From Bradyrhizobium sp. WSM471 (lineage in GTDB: Bacteria; Pseudomonadota; Alphaproteobacteria; Rhizobiales; Xanthobacteraceae): 64,000 bases of DNA. The stretch is from positions 7,375,012 to 7,439,011 of the forward strand of contig NZ_CM001442.1 of the NCBI RefSeq assembly GCF_000244915.1, given 5' to 3'. The number at the start of each line of letters is the position of its first letter. The stretch's first letter is position 1. Below the pieces are notes generated by a model. The model did not search any database. It was not told the DNA's origin and was given only the letters and a program-made list of their open reading frames with translations. Made by a program: the position numbers and the translations under genes. Shown here piece after piece: positions 6,425 through 16,226 of the stretch.

Positions 6425-7738
6425 ATGCGTTTGGCGGTGATCGGGACGGGAATTGCCGGCAATGCCGCCGCATGGCTCCTGTCCGAACGTCATGCCGTGA
6501 CCGTCTACGAGCGCGAATTGCGACCGGGTGGACACAGTCATACAGTGCGGGTTGACTACGATGGCGAAGAGATCGACGTCGACATCGGCTTCATCGTGTT
6601 CAACGAGCCGAACTACCCGGAATTGACGTCTCTGTTCGCGCACCTGGGTGTGAAGACCGAGGAGACATGCATGAGCTTCGCGATGTCGGCCGACCATGGT
6701 CGATTTGAGTGGCGGGGCGGCGGCGAGACCTTCCTGCAGGTCGCCTCCGGCCTGTTTGCCCAGCCGCGTAACCTCTTCTCCCCGTCGTATTTTCGCATGC
6801 TGGCCGAGGTCCGCCGCTTCAACAAGGAAAGCGTCTCCGACTTGCGGACTGGCCAACTCCAGAACCTCACACTCGGCGAATATCTGCGCAAGTCAGCGTT
6901 CAGCCCGCGCCTGTTCAGCGATTATCTGGGACCGATGGGGGCCGCCATCTGGTCGTCCCCCTCGGCCGAGATCCTCGCCTTTCCCGCCGAAAACTTCATC
7001 GCCTTTTTCGACAATCACCGGCTGTTGCATCTGGATCGGCCGCTCTGGCGGACCGTCCGGGGTGGCAGCCGGCGCTATGTCGAGAAGCTCACGGCCAGGT
7101 TCAAGGCCAGCATCCGGCTCGGCTGCGCGGTGACGTCGATCCATCGAACCGAGCACGGCGTGACGATCGGCGACAGTCACGGCCATCAGGACTCCTACGA
7201 CGCTGTCGTGATGGCCTGTCACAGCGATCAGGCTCTGGCGATGCTGTCGGATGCCGACCCACGCGAGAGATCCATTCTCGGCGCAATCCGTTACGCTCCA
7301 AACACGGCCTATCTGCACCGCGACATCAGCCTCATGCCGAAACGCCGCAATGCATGGGCATCCTGGAACTTCTTGCGCTGGCGACGCGAAGCGCCTGCCC
7401 AGAACGACGTCGCGGTGACTTACTGGATGAACCGGCTGCAGGGCATCGACGACAGAAAGCCGCTATTCGTCAGCCTCAATCCCCCTTGCGAGCCGGCGCC
7501 TCATCTCACTTTCGGCAAGTTCACTTTCGCGCATCCACAATATGACGCAAGCGCGTTCGCCGCGCAGAGGAAGCTCCCCGAAATCCAGGGACGCCGCCGT
7601 ACCTGGTTTTGCGGCGCGTGGACCGGCTACGGATTCCATGAGGACGGCTTGCGCTCCGGCATCGCCGTCGCCGAGGCACTTGGCAGTGCGGTGCCGTGGC
7701 GACGGTCCGGCGCGTTGCTGGCGCAGGCTGCCGAGTAG
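6425..7738 (+). CDS. FAD-dependent amine-oxidase-like oxidoreductase
   Basis: The chosen ATG (6425) starts MRLAVIGTGIAGNAAAWLL, a Rossmann dinucleotide fold (GxGxxG) at the very N-terminus. Frames from 6320 or 6335 would add non-conserved residues. The 437-residue product has the flavin-containing amine-oxidase/desaturase fold and ends with the FAD-binding segment WTGYGFHEDGLRSGIAVAEAL. It probably oxidises or desaturates a lipid-linked substrate. It is followed by DUF1365 (3 bases) and a Cfa-like methyltransferase. In plant cyclopropane synthases, as I recall, these three domains form one polypeptide, which supports a joint role in fatty-acid modification. Confidence 0.88.
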   Translation: MRLAVIGTGIAGNAAAWLLSERHAVTVYERELRPGGHSHTVRVDYDGEEIDVDIGFIVFNEPNYPELTSLFAHLGVKTEETCMSFAMSADHGRFEWRGGGETFLQVASGLFAQPRNLFSPSYFRMLAEVRRFNKESVSDLRTGQLQNLTLGEYLRKSAFSPRLFSDYLGPMGAAIWSSPSAEILAFPAENFIAFFDNHRLLHLDRPLWRTVRGGSRRYVEKLTARFKASIRLGCAVTSIHRTEHGVTIGDSHGHQDSYDAVVMACHSDQALAMLSDADPRERSILGAIRYAPNTAYLHRDISLMPKRRNAWASWNFLRWRREAPAQNDVAVTYWMNRLQGIDDRKPLFVSLNPPCEPAPHLTFGKFTFAHPQYDASAFAAQRKLPEIQGRRRTWFCGAWTGYGFHEDGLRSGIAVAEALGSAVPWRRSGALLAQAAE

Positions 7739-7741
7739 AAC

Positions 7742-8527
7742 ATGTTGCAACCGGGCGCTCCAGAACGAACAGCGACGTCATCTGCAGCCGCGCTCTACCT
7801 GGGCCGGGTGATGCACGCACGTATGCGGCCCGTGCACCACAGGTTCGCTTACCGGGTCATGAGCCTGCTCATCGACCTAGACCGGCTTGATGAAGCGGAT
7901 CGCCAGTCTCGCCTGTTCGGCGTCAATCGCGCGTCAGTGTTCAGCTTTCACGAATCCGATCACGGCAAACGTGACGGCGGCGCGTCCTTGAGCAACCATG
8001 TGCGACGCCTGGCCGAACAGCACGATGTCGACCTCTCAGGAGGGCGCATCCTCCTTTTGTGCTATCCGCGGCTCTTCGGCTACGTGTTCAATCCGCTTTC
8101 GATCTACTTCTGCTATGGCAGCAGCGGCAATCTTGCGCTGCTGATCTACGAGGTCCGCAACACTTTTGGCGAAATCCATTCCTACATCCTTCCGGTCGAG
8201 GACGCTGCTGCCGGCGGTGCCATACGACAATGCCAGGCGAAGGAGTTCTACGTCTCGCCATTCATGGAGATGCAAACGCAGTACCGCTTCAGCATTGCTC
8301 CGCCCGACCAGCAAGTGAAGGTCAGAATCGTGCAGAGCGATGAGCACGGTGCTATATTTACAGCTGCATTCTCCGGACAACGTCGCCCGCTGACCAGCCG
8401 CTCGCTGTTGGCGACGCTCGTCACTCTGCCACTTCTCACCTTCAAGGTCGTCGCGGCCATTCATTGGGAAGCGATCCGGCTTTGGCTGAAAAATGTTCCT
8501 TTCGTTCCCCGTCCGAACCAACCCTGA
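7742..8527 (+). CDS. DUF1365 protein
   Basis: This 261-residue protein has the DUF1365 pattern: ALYLGRVMHARMRP and HHRFAYRVMSLLIDLD at the N-terminus, ILLLCYPRLFGYVFNPLSIY in the middle, then YEVRNTFGEIHSYIL. The biochemical role of the family is unknown, but it nearly always travels with Cfa-type methyltransferases and FAD oxidases. The start at 7742 lies 3 bases after the oxidase stop. There is one hydrophobic segment near the C-terminus (LLATLVTLPLLTFKVVAAIH), so peripheral membrane association is plausible. Confidence 0.88.
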   Translation: MLQPGAPERTATSSAAALYLGRVMHARMRPVHHRFAYRVMSLLIDLDRLDEADRQSRLFGVNRASVFSFHESDHGKRDGGASLSNHVRRLAEQHDVDLSGGRILLLCYPRLFGYVFNPLSIYFCYGSSGNLALLIYEVRNTFGEIHSYILPVEDAAAGGAIRQCQAKEFYVSPFMEMQTQYRFSIAPPDQQVKVRIVQSDEHGAIFTAAFSGQRRPLTSRSLLATLVTLPLLTFKVVAAIHWEAIRLWLKNVPFVPRPNQP

Positions 8528-8537
8528 ATGTGAAGCC

Positions 8538-9755
8538 ATGGACCTCGCAGCCACTCACCAGACTGCTCGCTTCGATGACGTTCCCTTGCTCGCGCGGCTC
8601 GCGCTGCGGCTTGCGTCGCGGCTCAAGCTCGGCACCGTGGATGTTCGCCTTCCCGACGGCAGAACGGTGGTGTTGCGGGGAACGCATCCGGGGCCGTCGG
8701 CGACCATCGAGCTCAACAGTTACGCCTTCGCGCGAAGCCTGGTGCTGGGCGGCGATATCGGCATGGCCGAGGCTTACGTTCGAGGCGATTGGAGCACGCC
8801 GGATCTCTCCCAGCTGCTTTACGTGTTCTGTCTGAACGACGATCTGGTCGATAGCGCCTTCGCCGGCAATGCACTGGTCCGGCTTTGCCGGCGCGCGCTG
8901 CATCGGTTGCGCCGAAACACGCGACTGGGATCGCGGCTGAATATCCACGCCCATTATGATCTTGGCAACGCGTTCTTTGCGGCCTGGCTCGATCCGAGCA
9001 TGACCTACTCGTCGGCATTGTTCTCGCCCGAGGCGACCGACCTGCTCGCCGCTCAACGGCACAAATATGCCCAACTCGCGCAGGCGATCGAGCTACGGCC
9101 CGGCCATACCCTGCTCGAGATCGGCTGCGGCTGGGGCGGCTTTGCCGAATATGCCGCCAAGACTTGCGGCGCCAAGGTCTTGGCGCTCACCATCAGCAAG
9201 GAGCAACACGCATTCGCCAGCCGGCGAATCCACGAAGCCGGGCTCGGCGACAATGTCGAGGTCCGGTTGCAGGATTATCGCGATCAGGACGGGCAGTTCG
9301 ACCGTATCGCCTCGATCGAGATGATCGAGGCCGTCGGCGAGCCGTTCTGGCCGACGTACTTCAATCAACTGCACCAGCGGCTCAAGCCGGGCGGTCTTGC
9401 CGGAATCCAGGCGATCACCGTCCGTGACGAGCTCTTTGACAGCTACCGGCGGCGCGTGGACTTCATCCAGAGATACATTTTTCCGGGCGGGATGCTGCCT
9501 TCGCCGAATGTCTTGCGCGCGCTCGGCGAACGCGTGCAGATGCCTCTCATCCGCGAGCGGGTCTTTGGACAGGACTACGCCAAGACGCTCGCGGTCTGGC
9601 GAGCGAGTTTCGGCCATGCCTGGACGGACCTGACCTCACTCGGGTTCGACGAGCCGTTCCGGCGGCTGTGGGAATATTACCTCTGCTACTGCGAGGCAGG
9701 TTTCAGGGCCGAAAAGATCGACGTCCGACAGCTGGTCTTCGCGCGCCGGAGCTGA
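8538..9755 (+). CDS. Cyclopropane-fatty-acyl-phospholipid synthase-like SAM methyltransferase
   Basis: This 405-residue protein transfers a methyl(ene) group from SAM to unsaturated phospholipid acyl chains. Visible motifs are HAHYDLGNAFFAAWLDPSM, the SAM site LLEIGCGWGGFAEYAA and FIQRYIFPGGMLPSP. Where E. coli Cfa has EHVG, whose His binds bicarbonate, this protein has EAVG in SIEMIEAVGEPFW, as the plant-type enzymes do. It could make cyclopropane, a methyl branch or a furan-fatty-acid precursor. The start at 8538 (MDLAATHQ) is 10 bases after DUF1365. It is third in the P3 operon. Confidence 0.88.
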   Translation: MDLAATHQTARFDDVPLLARLALRLASRLKLGTVDVRLPDGRTVVLRGTHPGPSATIELNSYAFARSLVLGGDIGMAEAYVRGDWSTPDLSQLLYVFCLNDDLVDSAFAGNALVRLCRRALHRLRRNTRLGSRLNIHAHYDLGNAFFAAWLDPSMTYSSALFSPEATDLLAAQRHKYAQLAQAIELRPGHTLLEIGCGWGGFAEYAAKTCGAKVLALTISKEQHAFASRRIHEAGLGDNVEVRLQDYRDQDGQFDRIASIEMIEAVGEPFWPTYFNQLHQRLKPGGLAGIQAITVRDELFDSYRRRVDFIQRYIFPGGMLPSPNVLRALGERVQMPLIRERVFGQDYAKTLAVWRASFGHAWTDLTSLGFDEPFRRLWEYYLCYCEAGFRAEKIDVRQLVFARRS

Positions 9756-9786
9756 CGTCGCTGACGTTTCCGGCGTGAACGAACCC

Positions 9787-10035
9787 TCAAGCCGCTTCCG
9801 ACGTTGATCGCGCACGCTGTTCGAGCACGCCGATCGTCGAGACCAAATTGTCGCGTCTGGCGCGAAGATTAAGCGCAAGAAGCGGATATGTCGGCTGAAG
9901 CACGTCAAACACCCCGGCTCTAGCCTCTTCCTCGAGAATGTCGGTGTTGATGAGCCGAACGCGCCACCACAAATCGGCGACCAACGCATCGAGCCGGAGT
10001 TCGCCGGCAGCACCAGAACGGGACATTTCTTGCAT
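9787..10035 (-). CDS. Small hypothetical protein, 82 residues
   Basis: The frame from the ATG at 10035 (MQEMSRSGAAGELRLDALV) has GAGG about 6 bases upstream. A longer frame from 10131 begins with arginine-rich sequence that looks like readthrough of non-coding DNA. The product is soluble and helical, with LWWRVRLINTDILEEEARAG and a C-terminal helix rich in Leu and Arg. I do not recognise a family. It is convergent with the Cfa-like gene and isolated. Confidence 0.55.
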   Translation of the reverse strand: MQEMSRSGAAGELRLDALVADLWWRVRLINTDILEEEARAGVFDVLQPTYPLLALNLRARRDNLVSTIGVLEQRARSTSEAA

Positions 10036-10214
10036 CACTTGCCTCAACCTGAAACGGCCTCTCTTCCAAGGCCAGACTTTGGTCCTGGCTGAGCAAGCAG
10101 AGTGCCAGCAATGGCGCGATCTGGTCCGCAATGGATTGCTGCGCGAGCCAGCTGGTCAAGGCTTGGCGCTCAAGGCCTGGCGCTGGAGAAGATGTTGCCC
10201 GTGGAGAGCGAAAA

Positions 10215-10290
10215 TGGTGCCCAGGGGCGGAATCGAACCACCGACACTGCGATTTTCAGTCGCATGCTCTACCAACTGAGCTACCTGGGC
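10215..10290 (-). tRNA. tRNA-Phe (anticodon GAA)
   Basis: The minus strand reads GCCCAGGTAGCTCAGTTGG at the 5' end, an anticodon loop CTGAAAA with anticodon GAA, a T-arm GGTTCGATTCC and an acceptor end CCTGGGCACCA. The 76-base length includes an encoded CCA. The acceptor stem GCCCAGG/CCTGGGC pairs fully. Confidence 0.97.
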
Positions 10291-10328
10291 GTGCTCCAAA
10301 GAGGGGCCAAAGCCCATCGAGCGGGCGG

Positions 10329-10357
10329 TTTATAGTGGGCTGAAGGCTGCCTGTCCA
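10329..10357 (-). promoter_or_regulatory. Sigma-70-type promoter of tRNA-Phe
   Basis: On the minus strand, TGGACA (10357-10352) and TATAAA (10334-10329) are separated by 17 bases, about 38 bases before the tRNA 5' end. This is a near-consensus housekeeping promoter and implies that the tRNA has its own transcript. Confidence 0.65.
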
Positions 10358-10464
10358 CCCGGCTTCGCCAAGTGGCTTCGCCGGGCGCGGCCCGGCTGTG
10401 AACAAAACTGCTGCGGGAGCACAGTTCGGGCGTTTTCTTCAATTAACCAATTGATGAACCAGAA

Positions 10465-10647
10465 TTATTCCTCCCCGTCTGCCTCGTCATCCCGGCCGGG
10501 AATGACGTAGGAGCCTTTCAGCCAGCGGTTCAGATCGACGTCGCGGCAGCGAGACGAGCAGAACGGGCGGGCGGCCTCGGACTGCGGCTTGTCGCAGATC
10601 GGGCAGGTTTTGAGGGGGCTTGCGGGCTTTTTCACCTGGTCGTCCAT
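10465..10647 (-). CDS. yacG: DNA gyrase inhibitor / zinc protein YacG
   Basis: This 60-residue protein binds zinc through CPIC (Cys15, Cys18) and FCSSRC (Cys30, Cys34), followed by the conserved DVDLNRWLKGSYVIP. YacG binds GyrB and blocks its ATPase in E. coli. The acidic C-terminus (DDEADGEE) is typical. It lies downstream of maf on the same strand, a common arrangement in Rhizobiales. Confidence 0.93.
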   Translation of the reverse strand: MDDQVKKPASPLKTCPICDKPQSEAARPFCSSRCRDVDLNRWLKGSYVIPGRDDEADGEE

Positions 10648-10802
10648 GAGGTGCTCAGCTTACACGAGGTGAGAGAGTTCAAGAGCCTGTCGCAAAAGAG
10701 GTTCCTCCGGCGGAAGCGCAGGCGTCCCGGCCAGATTCCCGCGGGCTAATTCTACTGTGCATGGGGTTGTTTTCGCGATTTTTGCAGGAGCGGCTTGTCG
10801 GC

Positions 10803-11432
10803 TCAGACGGCGGTGGCGTTGAGCCAGCCGAAGCGGATCGGGAAACCTTCGCCGCCGAGCAGCGTGGTGGTCTCGTAGAGCGGCAGGCCGACGACGTTGG
10901 TGTAGGACCCCACCATCTTGACCACGAACGAGCCGGCGATGCCCTGCACGGCGTAGCCGCCGGCTTTGCCGCGCCATTCGCCGGAGCCGATATAGGCCTG
11001 GATGTCGTCCTCCGAGAGGCGCTTGAAGCGGACACGGGTCTCGACCAGGCGCTGGCGGAAGGCCTCGCGCGGCGTCACCAGAGTGATCGCGGTGTAGACG
11101 CGGTGGTTGCGGCCCGACAGCAGCCGCAGGCACTGCGCGGCCTCGTCGACGAGGTTGGCCTTGGGCAGGATGCGGCGGCCGACCGCCACCACCGTGTCGG
11201 CGGAGAGGATGAAGGCGCCACGCAGCTCGTCGTCGAGCTGCACCGATTTGAGTGCCGCATCCGCCTTGGCCCGCGCGAGCCGGTTGGCGCAGGCGCGCGG
11301 CAGCTCGCCCCGCTTCGGCGTCTCGTCGACGTCGGCGGGCCGGAGCGCGTCCGGCTCGATGCCGGCCTGGTTGAGCAGCGACAGGCGCCGCGGCGAACCG
11401 GAGGCGAGAACGAATTTGGGGCGGCCGAGCAT
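10803..11432 (-). CDS. maf: Maf-family nucleoside triphosphate pyrophosphatase
   Basis: This 209-residue protein is a cytoplasmic pyrophosphatase that hydrolyses non-canonical or pyrimidine nucleoside triphosphates. The N-terminus [19 protein letters not shown] is the family signature. [16 protein letters not shown] and [27 protein letters not shown] provide the active-site Asp/Glu/Lys set. It belongs to the block from DUF2948 to yacG. The infA gene often found beside it in alphaproteobacteria is absent here. Confidence 0.93.
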   Translation of the reverse strand: MLGRPKFVLASGSPRRLSLLNQAGIEPDALRPADVDETPKRGELPRACANRLARAKADAALKSVQLDDELRGAFILSADTVVAVGRRILPKANLVDEAAQCLRLLSGRNHRVYTAITLVTPREAFRQRLVETRVRFKRLSEDDIQAYIGSGEWRGKAGGYAVQGIAGSFVVKMVGSYTNVVGLPLYETTTLLGGEGFPIRFGWLNATAV

Positions 11433-11588
11433 CAGGTGATTTGGGGAATGAAGCAGGGGGTGAATTGCGCGCGGAACCTATCGGACGGAGGCTGATTTCA
11501 CAACCCGGGAACCCGGACTTTACTGATTCGACGGGTACAGGATGCGTGTGCCTGCAGTCTGTGACGCGGGTGTTACGGGCGCCGAATG

Positions 11589-12056
11589 CTACCCGTTCGC
11601 CGCGCCCACCTTCGAAAATCGCCGGCGGATGCGCAGCAGAAGCTGGTCGCAGACGTCGCGATAGGCAGCCAACTTCTGGTCGCGGCTGCCTTCCATGGTG
11701 GTGGGATCCTGCGTCGGCCAATACTCGACGTCGGCGGCGAGCGTGCGGGTCAGCTCCAGCGCCTTGTGATGCGCCTCCGGCGAGAGCGTGATGATCAGGT
11801 CGAAATTCAGCCCCTCCCAATCCTCCAGCTCCTCGAAGGTCTGCGGCTTGTGGGTGGAGATGTCCTGGCCGAGCTCGGCCATCACAGACACCGCGAACGG
11901 ATCGAGCTCGCCGCGCCTGGCACCGGCCGACTTCACATAGAGGCCTTGCGGAAACATGTGCCGCAGCAGGCTCTCCGCCATCGGCGAGCGCACGCTGTTC
12001 ATCGCGCAGGCGAACAGCACCGATTGCGGATCGCGTGCGCGTGGCGGACCCGCCAT
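11589..12056 (-). CDS. Low-molecular-weight protein tyrosine phosphatase family (arsenate-reductase-like)
   Basis: This 155-residue protein has the P-loop CAMNSVRSP (Cys17-x5-Arg23), which forms the phosphocysteine, and the general-acid loop WPTQDPTT near residue 115. The family includes tyrosine phosphatases and thioredoxin-linked arsenate reductases; extra arsenate-reductase cysteines are not obvious, so phosphatase activity is more likely. It sits 5 bases downstream of the UPF0262 gene in the conserved hisD operon. Its cellular substrate is not known. Confidence 0.85.
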   Translation of the reverse strand: MAGPPRARDPQSVLFACAMNSVRSPMAESLLRHMFPQGLYVKSAGARRGELDPFAVSVMAELGQDISTHKPQTFEELEDWEGLNFDLIITLSPEAHHKALELTRTLAADVEYWPTQDPTTMEGSRDQKLAAYRDVCDQLLLRIRRRFSKVGAANG

Positions 12057-12061
12057 CGCGC

Positions 12062-12555
12062 TTAACCCTTCCAGTGCAGGACGGTAATGAGCGTGAACAG
12101 CCGGCGCGAGGTCTCGAAATCGACCCGCACCTTGCCCTTCAGCCGCTCCTGCAGCGTGCGCGATCCTTCGTCATGGATACCGCGGCGGCCCATGTCGATG
12201 GCCTCGATCTTGTCCGGCGTCGCCGTGCGGATCGCCTGGTAGTAACTGTCGCAGATCATGAAATAGTCCTTCACGATCCGCCGGAACGGCGTCAGCGACA
12301 ACAGATGCGCGACCACGGGCGTGCCGTCCTCGCGGCGGATGTCGAACATCAGCCGGCTGCCGGTGATGCCGATATGGAGCGTGAACGGGCCCTTCCCGTC
12401 GGCGCCCTCCGGCGCGAACAGATTCTGCTCGATCAGATCGTAGATCGCGATCGCGCGCTCATGCTCGATGTCCGGCCCGGAACGGCCGATCGAGTCCTCG
12501 TCGAGCGTGACGCCGACGATGCGATTTTGCGAGTCGTCCTGTTCGGGCGGCTGGG

Positions 12556-12559
<4 letters not shown>
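12062..12559 (-). CDS. UPF0262 family protein
   Basis: The real start is the ATG at 12559, which overlaps the hisD stop as ATGA; a much longer open frame upstream of it is hisD shadow. The 165-residue product has [31 protein letters not shown] and [20 protein letters not shown], typical of UPF0262, a family found almost only in alphaproteobacteria and of unknown function. Its constant location after hisD suggests coupling to growth or translation genes rather than to histidine synthesis itself. Confidence 0.9.
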
Positions 12560-13851
<1,292 letters not shown>

Positions 13852-14001
13852 CTTGGCTTCTAACTGGTTTTTGGGGGCGCGGTTTGGCTCACCAAGCCCC
13901 TGCTCAATGGCGCGGCGGGGAAGCTGCGTCAACCCTTGGGCCGGGCCGTTCCCCTCCGGCGTCGCCTGACGAGCGCGGGATGCGTGGCCTTGGCATGCCA
14001 C

Positions 14002-14439
14002 TCACCCCTCGCCTTCAGCCTCCAACCCCGTCCCCAGCTGATCCGCTCCCAGATCAGTCAGCTCGCATTCCAGGCATTCGACGTCGAGGCGGATGGCGCC
14101 GCCTTGGGCAAACAGCAGCAGCGCGCTCCCGCCGGGGGCGTCCTGGCCATGAAATTCGATGCCGACGAGGTCCAGGACAGTGTCCGGCGCGTCGAGGTCG
14201 ATGTTGCGCGACTTGCAGGCGAGCACGCGGTCGAAACGGAGGGCGGCCACCAGCCTGCGCGGCTCGGCCTCGCCGTCCAGCGTCTGCTCCCAGTCCAACC
14301 GGCTCATGCCGACGACCAGCCGCTTTTCGCTTTGCCGCCAGATGATGTCCGAGGGCTGCACGCGGGCGTCCTGGACGTGCGCCGAGATCACGGAGAGGTC
14401 GTCGGCGTCGAGTGCGATCAGTTTGAGCTGGGGAGACAT
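14002..14439 (-). CDS. DUF2948 family protein
   Basis: This 145-residue protein begins MSPQLKLIALDADDLSVISA and has the family segment VQPSDIIWRQSEKRLVVG. It is a soluble, acidic protein of unknown function, found with hisD in Rhizobiales. The gap to hisD is about 150 bases, so hisD may also have its own promoter. murA, often found upstream in this block, is not present. Confidence 0.85.
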   Translation of the reverse strand: MSPQLKLIALDADDLSVISAHVQDARVQPSDIIWRQSEKRLVVGMSRLDWEQTLDGEAEPRRLVAALRFDRVLACKSRNIDLDAPDTVLDLVGIEFHGQDAPGGSALLLFAQGGAIRLDVECLECELTDLGADQLGTGLEAEGEG

Positions 14440-14519
14440 CGACGGCGCTTTCTGCTTCGGGCGGACGGGCTCAACGCGCGCGGGCGGCGAAATTTCCCTA
14501 GAACTAACGCCCCACTGGA

Positions 14520-15179
14520 CTAGAGGCTATTGATATCCTCCATCTCCAGCACCTTTCGCGGATACCCCTCCCGCGCAACCCGGATCATGGCGCGGCCGAT
14601 CTGCTCGGTCGAGGTGACGAGCCGCGACGAGAGCCGGCGCAGCACCGACCACAGTGGCCAACTTGCCCTATACACGGCCTGCACCCACGCCGTCTTGGAG
14701 CGGGCCCCGTGGAGCGGCTGGATCGCACCGGGCCGGAACATGTAGGCCGCCTTGAACGGCAGCTTGAGCAGATCGTTTTCGGTCTTGCCCTTGATCCGCG
14801 CCCACATCCGCGAACCCTGCTCGGTAGAATCAGTGCCGGCGCCCGTGACATAGACGAAGGTCATCTGCGGATTGAGCCGTGCCAGCGCGGCCGCCGCTGC
14901 GAGCGTGATGTCATAGGTCAGACGACGGTAGCGCTCCTCGCTCATGCCGATCGAGGAGACGCCGAGGCAGAAGAAGCAGGCGTCGAAGCCGGTGAGCTGC
15001 GCTTCGATCGCCGAGTAGTCCGTGAAATCGCCGTGCGTGATCTCCGTGAGCTTGGCGTGGCGCACGCCGGTCGGGCTGCGGCCGACGACGAGCACGCGAT
15101 CGATGCCGGCATCGATCAGGCATTCGCGCAAGACGCCCTGTCCGACCATGCCGGTCGCGCCGAAGATGATGATTTGCAT
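14520..15179 (-). CDS. NAD(P)-binding atypical SDR protein
   Basis: Started at 15179, the 219-residue protein begins MQIIIFGATGMVGQGVLREC, the GxxGxxG dinucleotide site of NmrA/HTATIP2-like atypical short-chain dehydrogenases. CFFCLGVSSIGMSEERYRRL and the later FVYVTGAGTDS follow. The usual Tyr-x3-Lys catalytic pair is not evident, so it may be a redox sensor or an oxidoreductase on an unknown substrate. It is 26 bases downstream of the next SDR gene and probably in the same transcript. Confidence 0.8.
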   Translation of the reverse strand: MQIIIFGATGMVGQGVLRECLIDAGIDRVLVVGRSPTGVRHAKLTEITHGDFTDYSAIEAQLTGFDACFFCLGVSSIGMSEERYRRLTYDITLAAAAALARLNPQMTFVYVTGAGTDSTEQGSRMWARIKGKTENDLLKLPFKAAYMFRPGAIQPLHGARSKTAWVQAVYRASWPLWSVLRRLSSRLVTSTEQIGRAMIRVAREGYPRKVLEMEDINSL

Positions 15180-15205
15180 CGGGACCTCCCCGACCGGCTC
15201 GCGGC

Positions 15206-16144
15206 TCATGCGGCGGCCGCGATCTCGTCGAAGGATATACCGGTCAACGTCGCCGAGACATCCCACAGCATGGCTGCCGAGGCGAAATCCTTTGCCTGCG
15301 GCATGATCTTCGCCGGCCGCGGTGGCCCCTTCAATTCGTAAAACCCGTTCGGGCCGTAGTAGCCGCCGGGCTCCGCTGCCGGCCAGGTCGCCGCCAACAA
15401 AGTCGGCAGCGCGCCTTCCGCGGCAGACTGGCTAATGAAGGGCTGCAGCCACCGGCTCACCCGCGATTGGAACGTGTTCGCTCCCGGCCCGTTCGCAATC
15501 AGATCGGTCCGCGCGTAGCCGGGATGTGCGGCAAGGCTCGTCAGACCCCAGCCTGCGGCGAGGCTGCGGCGCTGCAACTCCAGCGAAAACATCAGCATCG
15601 CCAGCTTGGACTGGCAATAAGCCCGCCACGGACGATAGGAATGCCTAGCCTGCAGATCGTCGAAATTGATCGAACCGGAGCGGTGCGCAAGGCTCGAGAG
15701 GTTGACGACCCGGGCCGCCTTCGCCCGGCGAAGCTGCGGCAACAGCTGCGCCGTCAGCGCGTAATGACCGAGATAATTGGTGCCGAGCTGCATCTCGAAA
15801 CCATCCGCCGTCTGCTGCCGCTTCGGCAGCGCCATCACGCCGGCATTGTTGACGAGCAGGTCGAGCTGCTCGTTGCCGGCGGCAAAGCGCCTGGTAAAAT
15901 CGGCGACGGAGGCGAGGCTGGCGAGGTCGAGATGCTCATAGGCGATCAGCGCATTGGGAAAGCGCTCGCAAATGCCCTCGATCGCGCGCATGCCCTTTGC
16001 GTCGTTGCGCCCCGTGAGTATGACAATGGCACCGGCGCCCGCCAGCGCCATCGCGGTTTCGTAGCCGAGGCCGCCCGTCGCTCCGGTCACGACGGCAGTC
16101 TTGCCGCTGAGGGAGGGGATGTCTGCCGTGGTCCAGTCGGTCAT
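15206..16144 (-). CDS. Short-chain dehydrogenase/reductase (retinol dehydrogenase-like)
   Basis: This 312-residue protein is a classical SDR. It has TGATGGLGYETAMAL for cofactor binding, LLVNNAGVMALP, the Ser in VVNLSSLAHRSG and the active-site YCQSK. Length and the C-terminal region resemble WW-domain-oxidoreductase/retinol-dehydrogenase-like proteins. The start at 16144 is preceded by the shared regulatory region with the divergent TetR gene, so it is a likely target of that repressor. The substrate is unknown. Confidence 0.88.
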   Translation of the reverse strand: MTDWTTADIPSLSGKTAVVTGATGGLGYETAMALAGAGAIVILTGRNDAKGMRAIEGICERFPNALIAYEHLDLASLASVADFTRRFAAGNEQLDLLVNNAGVMALPKRQQTADGFEMQLGTNYLGHYALTAQLLPQLRRAKAARVVNLSSLAHRSGSINFDDLQARHSYRPWRAYCQSKLAMLMFSLELQRRSLAAGWGLTSLAAHPGYARTDLIANGPGANTFQSRVSRWLQPFISQSAAEGALPTLLAATWPAAEPGGYYGPNGFYELKGPPRPAKIMPQAKDFASAAMLWDVSATLTGISFDEIAAAA

Positions 16145-16192
16145 GCCATAGCTCCGTCGGGCTGGGAAAGGGCCCGCGACGGGTCTAAATGT

Positions 16193-16212
16193 GCACTGGG
16201 TGCAACTTTGCA
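16193..16212. promoter_or_regulatory. Candidate TetR operator between SDR and tetR
   Basis: Two adjacent inverted repeats overlap here: GCAC-TGG-GTGC (16193-16203) and TGCAA-CT-TTGCA (16201-16212). They lie in the 82-bp divergent intergenic region, 15 bases before the putative TetR start. The position fits an operator controlling both genes. No binding evidence exists. Confidence 0.45.
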
Positions 16213-16226
16213 AGTGGTGAAATGAT

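Noticed and set aside
11433-11588. Possible infA gene between maf and the phosphatase gene
   Set aside because: The 156-bp gap is too short and shows no IF-1-like frame.
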